Positions 7,208 to 10,942 of a stretch of DNA of 10,942 nt are shown piece after piece (the stretch's first letter is position 1; the number at the start of each line of letters is the position of its first letter). The notes below the pieces were generated by a model, which was not told the DNA's origin, did no database searches, and was given only the letters and a program-made list of their open reading frames with translations. Both the position numbers and the translations under genes were made by a program. The stretch spans positions 1 through 10,942 of the forward strand of contig MU634645.1 of assembly GCA_026770595.1 (NCBI GenBank), in the 5' to 3' direction. This DNA comes from Ochromonadaceae sp. CCMP2298. Its lineage: Eukaryota; Sar; Synurophyceae; Ochromonadales; Ochromonadaceae.

Positions 7208-10200
7208 CTAATTGCGCCTGTTCTTCTTGCCAGACCCGGTCGCTTGGCTCTTGCCAGCCTTAGCAGGGGGGCGCTCCGGAGCAGGCGCTCCCTTGCGCTT
7301 GCCGGCACCCGCACCCGCACCCACACCCTTTGTATTCCCGACCTGTTTGGTGGTCGCAGGTACGGGTACGGGGGCAGCGGCGACCTTGGTGTGTGCGCGC
7401 ACGTTGGCCTCCATCTCCTCCTCGAAGTCCTCCGCGCTGGCGAAGATCGAGTCGTCGCCAGATCCCTCCCCCTCCTCACCATCGTCGCTGTCGCCTCCGA
7501 AGTCCCCACCCTCATCCTCGTCCTCATCCTCGTCCTCATCCTCTTCATCCTCCTCATCGTCCTCCTCCTCCTCCTCGTCCTTATCGTCTCCGTACGCCAC
7601 GAGTCCCGTATACCCATCGTCAGAGCTGTCGTCCCCCTCCGCCACTGCCACTGCCTGCTTCTTGCCCCCCTTCGACTTCCCCCCCACGGCCGTGCCGTTC
7701 TTCTGCGCCACGAAGTCCTTAAAGTCGAACGCATCACTGGTCTCCATACGATTATCCCTGACCTCATCGGCGCTTTCGCTGTCCTCATCCCCCTCCCAAT
7801 CTTCCCCTTCGGAAACTTCCTCCTCATCGGAATCCCCCAGCCCCTGATCGAAGTCCCTGCCATCCTCGTCGTCACTGCTCTCCACCCCTGCCCCTCTTGG
7901 GGCGAAGGTAGCGCTGTCCGCCACCTCGTCGTCATCATCCTCCTCGTCCCCATCATCGCTGAATTCGAAGTCGTCGTTTTCGATATTGCCCGCACCACTG
8001 CGCATCATATCCTCCGCCAACTTGTCCGCGAACGCATCCATCTCCGCCTCGTCATTCCGCCCACCCTTGCCTTTACGCTCTGCAGGCTCCTGTGCTTCGT
8101 CCCCCTCACCCTCCTCCTCCCCACTTTCGTCGCCATTATTACCCCCATCGTCATCGCTCTCGACTCCCCCAGCCTTTCGCCTCGATCTGTCCCTGCTGCG
8201 CCCAGAGGCAATCAGCTGCTGCTTGTCCGTGAAGTACTTGTGGAAGAACTGTTTGTCAGGATCCACCTCCCCCGCAGCCACGTGCGATATCGTCAGGTTG
8301 ATAGGCTCCTCCTCCACCCTCCTCACGCGGTGCTGGACCCCGATCTTCTCCGAGACTGCCTTCTTGGGGTTCTTGTACGCGAATCGGTTCAGAAACGCCA
8401 TCAGAGAGAACTCCACGGTGGGGTCGCCGGCGAAGTTGATGCTGTGGCCCTTGGCCAGCAAAGAGTCGGCGAAGCTCTGCACGGAGGGGTGGAAGTGCCT
8501 GCGCATGAGGGCGGCCTCCCATAGTTCGGGGGTGGCGTCAGGCGCGTAAGCGAACTCTGGCTCGCGCTTGAGCACGTTAAAGTTGCCCAGGAAGCCTGTC
8601 TCCACGTTGTCCTTGCTAGTTGAAGAGCTCTCCTTGTCCTTGTCCTTGTTCGTGCGTGGGGTCTCGTCCAGGCAGCTCTTCAAAGCGGGTCTGTCCTTCA
8701 TTATCTCAGACACCAGGAAGAGCAGCCCCGCGGCGATGGGGGGCACGCTCTGGGTGGCGCAGATGAGCAGTCGCTTGATGAAGGCCATAGCGCGGTTCTG
8801 CTGTGCGTCTCTCTTGATAGAGCGGTAGAGCAGGTTCAGGAATAAAGTGTTGCGGGAGCGGGTGGTGATCTGATCCGAGAGGAGCTTGGCGTAAAGGGCG
8901 CGGTAGAATCGCTTCACCAGGGAGCTCTCCTCAAGCTCATTGGGGTGGGCGCTCTTGGCCTTGGAGCTGCTGGGGGGGCCCTTGGACGTGGAGGTTGGGG
9001 TGGGGGTGGGCTCTGCGGTGGACAGGGCAAGGTGCGAGAGCAGCATCAGCGCCTGCGTGGCGGTGGTGAAGGAAGTCGCCGTATGCACGATCTTGAACAG
9101 CGGGTCCACGTATTTCTCCAGCGACTCGGTGGAGCGCAGGAAGGGTAGGGCTTTGTTGATGCCGGTCAGCAGGGCAGCCAGCAGGCGTGACCCGTACTCC
9201 TCCTCCTTCATGGTCTTCTCGAACAGACTCAGGTAGCCCTCCACCAGCTGCACCGCCGCCGCGTGGTCCCCGGGACCCAGGGGTACGTTGGAGAGCAGAA
9301 TGAGGCCGTTGAAGGTGGGCCTGATCTTGAGGTTGGGTCTGTACAGGAACTGCCGCACCTCCCGCACCACCACCATCTTCATCGCGGGGTGGGCGCGCAT
9401 CACCAGCTTCAGCACGTCTATGGCCTTGGAGCAGCTGGCTCTAGAGGGGTCGCCCAGCTTGTTCACAATCATGGACAGAATGTAGGCCTCCTTCTCGGGC
9501 TTGCCGATGAGCAGGTCTGCGGCGGTCTGCAGGCACTCTCTTTTGAAGTGGTCCACAGTGGCCTTGAGCCCCTCCTCCAGTGCTCCCAGCAGCTTCTCAT
9601 AGCGCAACTTGAGCTGCGCCTCGAACCACACCAGCAAAGCAGTGGTGATGTCCATCTGGGGGTGGTTGAGCATGTTGCTGTCGAGGCCGCGCAGCAGCCT
9701 GTCGGGCAGAAGGTTGCTGGTGAACAGATCCTTCAACGCCTCCACCGCCAGCTGCGCCGCGCGCTGCTCCTTCTTGCACGCAAATCCAAGCAACATATCT
9801 AGCGTGTCTAGCTCGTGGAAGGGGGAGCCTTGTATCTTCAGCGCCATGGAGGCGACCTTGTCGGACATGGTTCCTGACTTAATCATGTCGTTCATCCACT
9901 TGAGGTCGCTCTTCATCTCCAACGAGTTCTTCATGTTCAACTGGTAGGCAGACACCTGCGTACGGTACACGCTCTCGATGACCTTCGTAGCGGCAGCCAG
10001 ACGGTCGCCCTGTAGCCGGTACTTCGACCCTGCCTCCTCTGCGAGGTACTCCGGCAGCAGCTGGTACCACGACTGGTCCTCCGCGCAAGTCACCGAGGCG
10101 CTGGACCCATTCGCAGCCTGCTCCCACCAGGTCTTCGGCCCAGCAACTTTCCCATTCTTCTTGTCTTGCTTAACACACGGCTTGGCAACCTCGGCCTTTT

Positions 10201-10297
10201 TGCCAGCTCCTGCGTTCTGCTGCTTGCGGTCGGGAACGACGAAGGGCCTCGCTGGCGCCACCGCCTTGGCCTTGGACTTGGTTCCCTGTCCCGGCAT
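7208..10297 (-). CDS. CEBPZ: CEBPZ / Mak21 / Noc1 ribosome-biogenesis factor, 1029 aa
   Basis: A single intronless frame, matching the usual length of the family (about 1020-1060). In yeast Mak21/Noc1 pairs with Noc2 to carry early pre-60S particles through the nucleolus; the animal orthologue is CEBPZ. Residues 1-60 are basic. About 75-460 is a helical repeat region with family landmarks: MKSDLKWM-type helix near 128, VNKLGDPS near 277, ALLTGINKALPF near 370 and QALMLLSHLAL near 414. The CBF domain runs about 460-650: AFIKRLLICATQSVPP, LLFLVSEIMKDRP, then EPEFAYAPD-x-x-x-ELWE, HFHPSVQSFA (about 604), GDPTVEFSLMAFLNRFAYKNPKK. PDKQFFHKYF closes the conserved part near 680. About 705-955 is a very acidic Asp/Glu/Ser tail, and 965-1029 is a basic, Gly/Ala/Lys-rich end ending KKNRRN, typical of nucleolar proteins. 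About 425-455 is a Thr/Pro/Ser low-complexity insert. Upstream of the ATG the frame stays open for 23 codons to TAG (10369-10367), so a spliced N-terminal extension is possible. Confidence 0.96.
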   Translation of the reverse strand: MPGQGTKSKAKAVAPARPFVVPDRKQQNAGAGKKAEVAKPCVKQDKKNGKVAGPKTWWEQAANGSSASVTCAEDQSWYQLLPEYLAEEAGSKYRLQGDRLAAATKVIESVYRTQVSAYQLNMKNSLEMKSDLKWMNDMIKSGTMSDKVASMALKIQGSPFHELDTLDMLLGFACKKEQRAAQLAVEALKDLFTSNLLPDRLLRGLDSNMLNHPQMDITTALLVWFEAQLKLRYEKLLGALEEGLKATVDHFKRECLQTAADLLIGKPEKEAYILSMIVNKLGDPSRASCSKAIDVLKLVMRAHPAMKMVVVREVRQFLYRPNLKIRPTFNGLILLSNVPLGPGDHAAAVQLVEGYLSLFEKTMKEEEYGSRLLAALLTGINKALPFLRSTESLEKYVDPLFKIVHTATSFTTATQALMLLSHLALSTAEPTPTPTSTSKGPPSSSKAKSAHPNELEESSLVKRFYRALYAKLLSDQITTRSRNTLFLNLLYRSIKRDAQQNRAMAFIKRLLICATQSVPPIAAGLLFLVSEIMKDRPALKSCLDETPRTNKDKDKESSSTSKDNVETGFLGNFNVLKREPEFAYAPDATPELWEAALMRRHFHPSVQSFADSLLAKGHSINFAGDPTVEFSLMAFLNRFAYKNPKKAVSEKIGVQHRVRRVEEEPINLTISHVAAGEVDPDKQFFHKYFTDKQQLIASGRSRDRSRRKAGGVESDDDGGNNGDESGEEEGEGDEAQEPAERKGKGGRNDEAEMDAFADKLAEDMMRSGAGNIENDDFEFSDDGDEEDDDDEVADSATFAPRGAGVESSDDEDGRDFDQGLGDSDEEEVSEGEDWEGDEDSESADEVRDNRMETSDAFDFKDFVAQKNGTAVGGKSKGGKKQAVAVAEGDDSSDDGYTGLVAYGDDKDEEEEEDDEEDEEDEDEDEDEDEGGDFGGDSDDGEEGEGSGDDSIFASAEDFEEEMEANVRAHTKVAAAPVPVPATTKQVGNTKGVGAGAGAGKRKGAPAPERPPAKAGKSQATGSGKKNRRN
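7511..7580. repeat. Asp/Glu-coding trinucleotide repeat in CEBPZ
   Basis: On the plus strand TCATCCTCGTCC is repeated as a 12-nt unit and then decays into TCC/TCG/TCA triplets; on the coding strand this is a GAN run giving an unbroken Asp/Glu stretch near residues 906-929. Such tracts expand and shrink readily and are expected to vary between strains. It also creates long antisense open frames that are not genes. Confidence 0.85.
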
Positions 10298-10942
10298 ACC
10301 GAAGCTCAGGTTCGGGTCGGGGGTAGAGAAGGGTAGCTGGATCTTATACGATCCGGCTGGGGCAGACTATAACTCGCCAGATGCTATCAATCATCTGCGA
10401 GCAAGACCATCCCAAGACCATTCGATTTAGGGGTGGTCGGACGCGGAGGAGGAAATCATTTCTTCCCCCCATTCCGGACCAAGGGAAGAAATTGTGTACA
10501 GTACATACAGTAGTGTACGTACTGCCGCAGTACATCCCCGCACCCGCACCGGAGGAAATCTGGGAAAACTGTCGAGTCCCCCCCTAAAAAAGTGGCGACA
10601 AAACAGGTCGAATCCAAACGACCAAGTCTCATCTCTCCAGAAAGCTCGTTCTCACACCATTTCCAGCCACTCGTTCTCGGGCACCAGAACAGCAGTCGAG
10701 CAACAAAAGATTTTTCATTGCGCAAACTGCCTGCTTGAGGCGCCGCCCGAGTGTGCTCGCCCAACGCGCAGAATCGGCCGAGCATAGAGCTGCTGAACTG
10801 TTCCAGTTTTTGGAAAGTGGAACTCTTTGGGCGCCCGGCGTTGACCACAGACTGCCGATGCCTCTGATTGCAAGGCAGAAATCGAAATTAAGGCGTATTT
10901 GCGCAACCAAACCGCGAGGGTTTGGTCTACAATGTCGCATTG
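10298..10942. promoter_or_regulatory. Upstream region of CEBPZ, 645 nt
   Basis: No convincing gene is seen on either strand up to the window end; the open frames here are short, unlike any family I know, and overlap one another. It should contain the CEBPZ promoter and 5' UTR and perhaps the promoter of a gene beyond 10942. The clearest structure is the GTAC cluster at 10495-10534. A short direct repeat AAGACCAT occurs twice near 10404-10420. Confidence 0.55.
10495..10534. promoter_or_regulatory. GTAC palindrome cluster
   Basis: Five GTAC tetramers fall within 38 nt (10496, 10501, 10515, 10519, 10530), including TGTACA (10495-10500), the 8-bp palindrome GTACGTAC (10515-10522) and the 7+1+7 palindrome GTACTGC-C-GCAGTAC (10519-10533). 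It lies about 200 nt before the CEBPZ start codon. Such symmetry suggests a dimeric regulator. In green plants and algae GTAC is the core bound by SBP-domain factors, including the algal copper regulator CRR1, but the lineage here is unknown. Confidence 0.5.

Noticed and set aside
7244-8524. 426-codon plus-strand open frame
   Set aside because: It is antisense to the certain CEBPZ frame; its Ser/Leu/Pro-rich product only mirrors the acidic repeat and GC-rich codons.
10620-10640. PAC-like ribosome-biogenesis promoter element (GATGAG) upstream of CEBPZ
   Set aside because: Only the six-base core is present and the fungal consensus around it is not; a hexamer match is expected by chance.
10456-10940. 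Minus-strand open frames of 103-130 codons
   Set aside because: They overlap each other in different frames, match no family, and cover the GTAC palindromes; likely chance frames in promoter DNA.

Overview
This window looks like compact nuclear DNA from a eukaryote, probably unicellular (an alga or other protist; the lineage cannot be fixed by eye). Short GT-AG introns of 105-206 nt interrupt otherwise open frames, genes lie on both strands with small gaps, coding DNA is GC-rich, and all three recognisable proteins belong to eukaryotic families (a translin-family protein, a TLC-domain membrane protein and a CEBPZ/Mak21 ribosome-assembly factor). There is no operon structure and no sign of a prokaryotic or viral origin.

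Layout. 1-207: a perfect heptamer tandem repeat cut by the window edge, then a pyrimidine-rich intron end. 208-805 (+): last two exons of a translin-family gene. 1013-3976 (-): a 952-residue AT-hook protein of unknown family, convergent with translin. 3977-4539: a 563-nt head-to-head promoter region with strong hairpins and a tRNA T-arm-like element. 4540-5105 (+): a 136-residue single-pass membrane protein with a long basic Ser/Thr/Pro/Lys tail. 5106-6076: gene-poor, with a possible 3'-UTR intron and a TATA-like box. 6077-6990 (+): a two-exon TLC-domain protein resembling TLCD4/TMEM56. 6991-7207: a degenerate 9-nt repeat array between convergent genes. 7208-10297 (-): intronless, full-length CEBPZ/Mak21/Noc1. 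10298-10942: its upstream region, holding a dense GTAC palindrome cluster.

How they work together. The genes are mostly independent housekeeping functions: RNA or ssDNA handling (translin), membrane lipid biology (TLC) and 60S subunit assembly (CEBPZ). The most intriguing pair is the AT-hook protein and the small membrane protein with a histone-H1-like tail. They diverge from one short shared promoter, and both look built to touch chromatin: one by AT-hooks, the other possibly by anchoring DNA or chromatin to a membrane. That link is inference. No clearly new multi-gene system is visible. The best leads for novelty are this pair, the structured elements between them, and the GTAC cluster upstream of CEBPZ.
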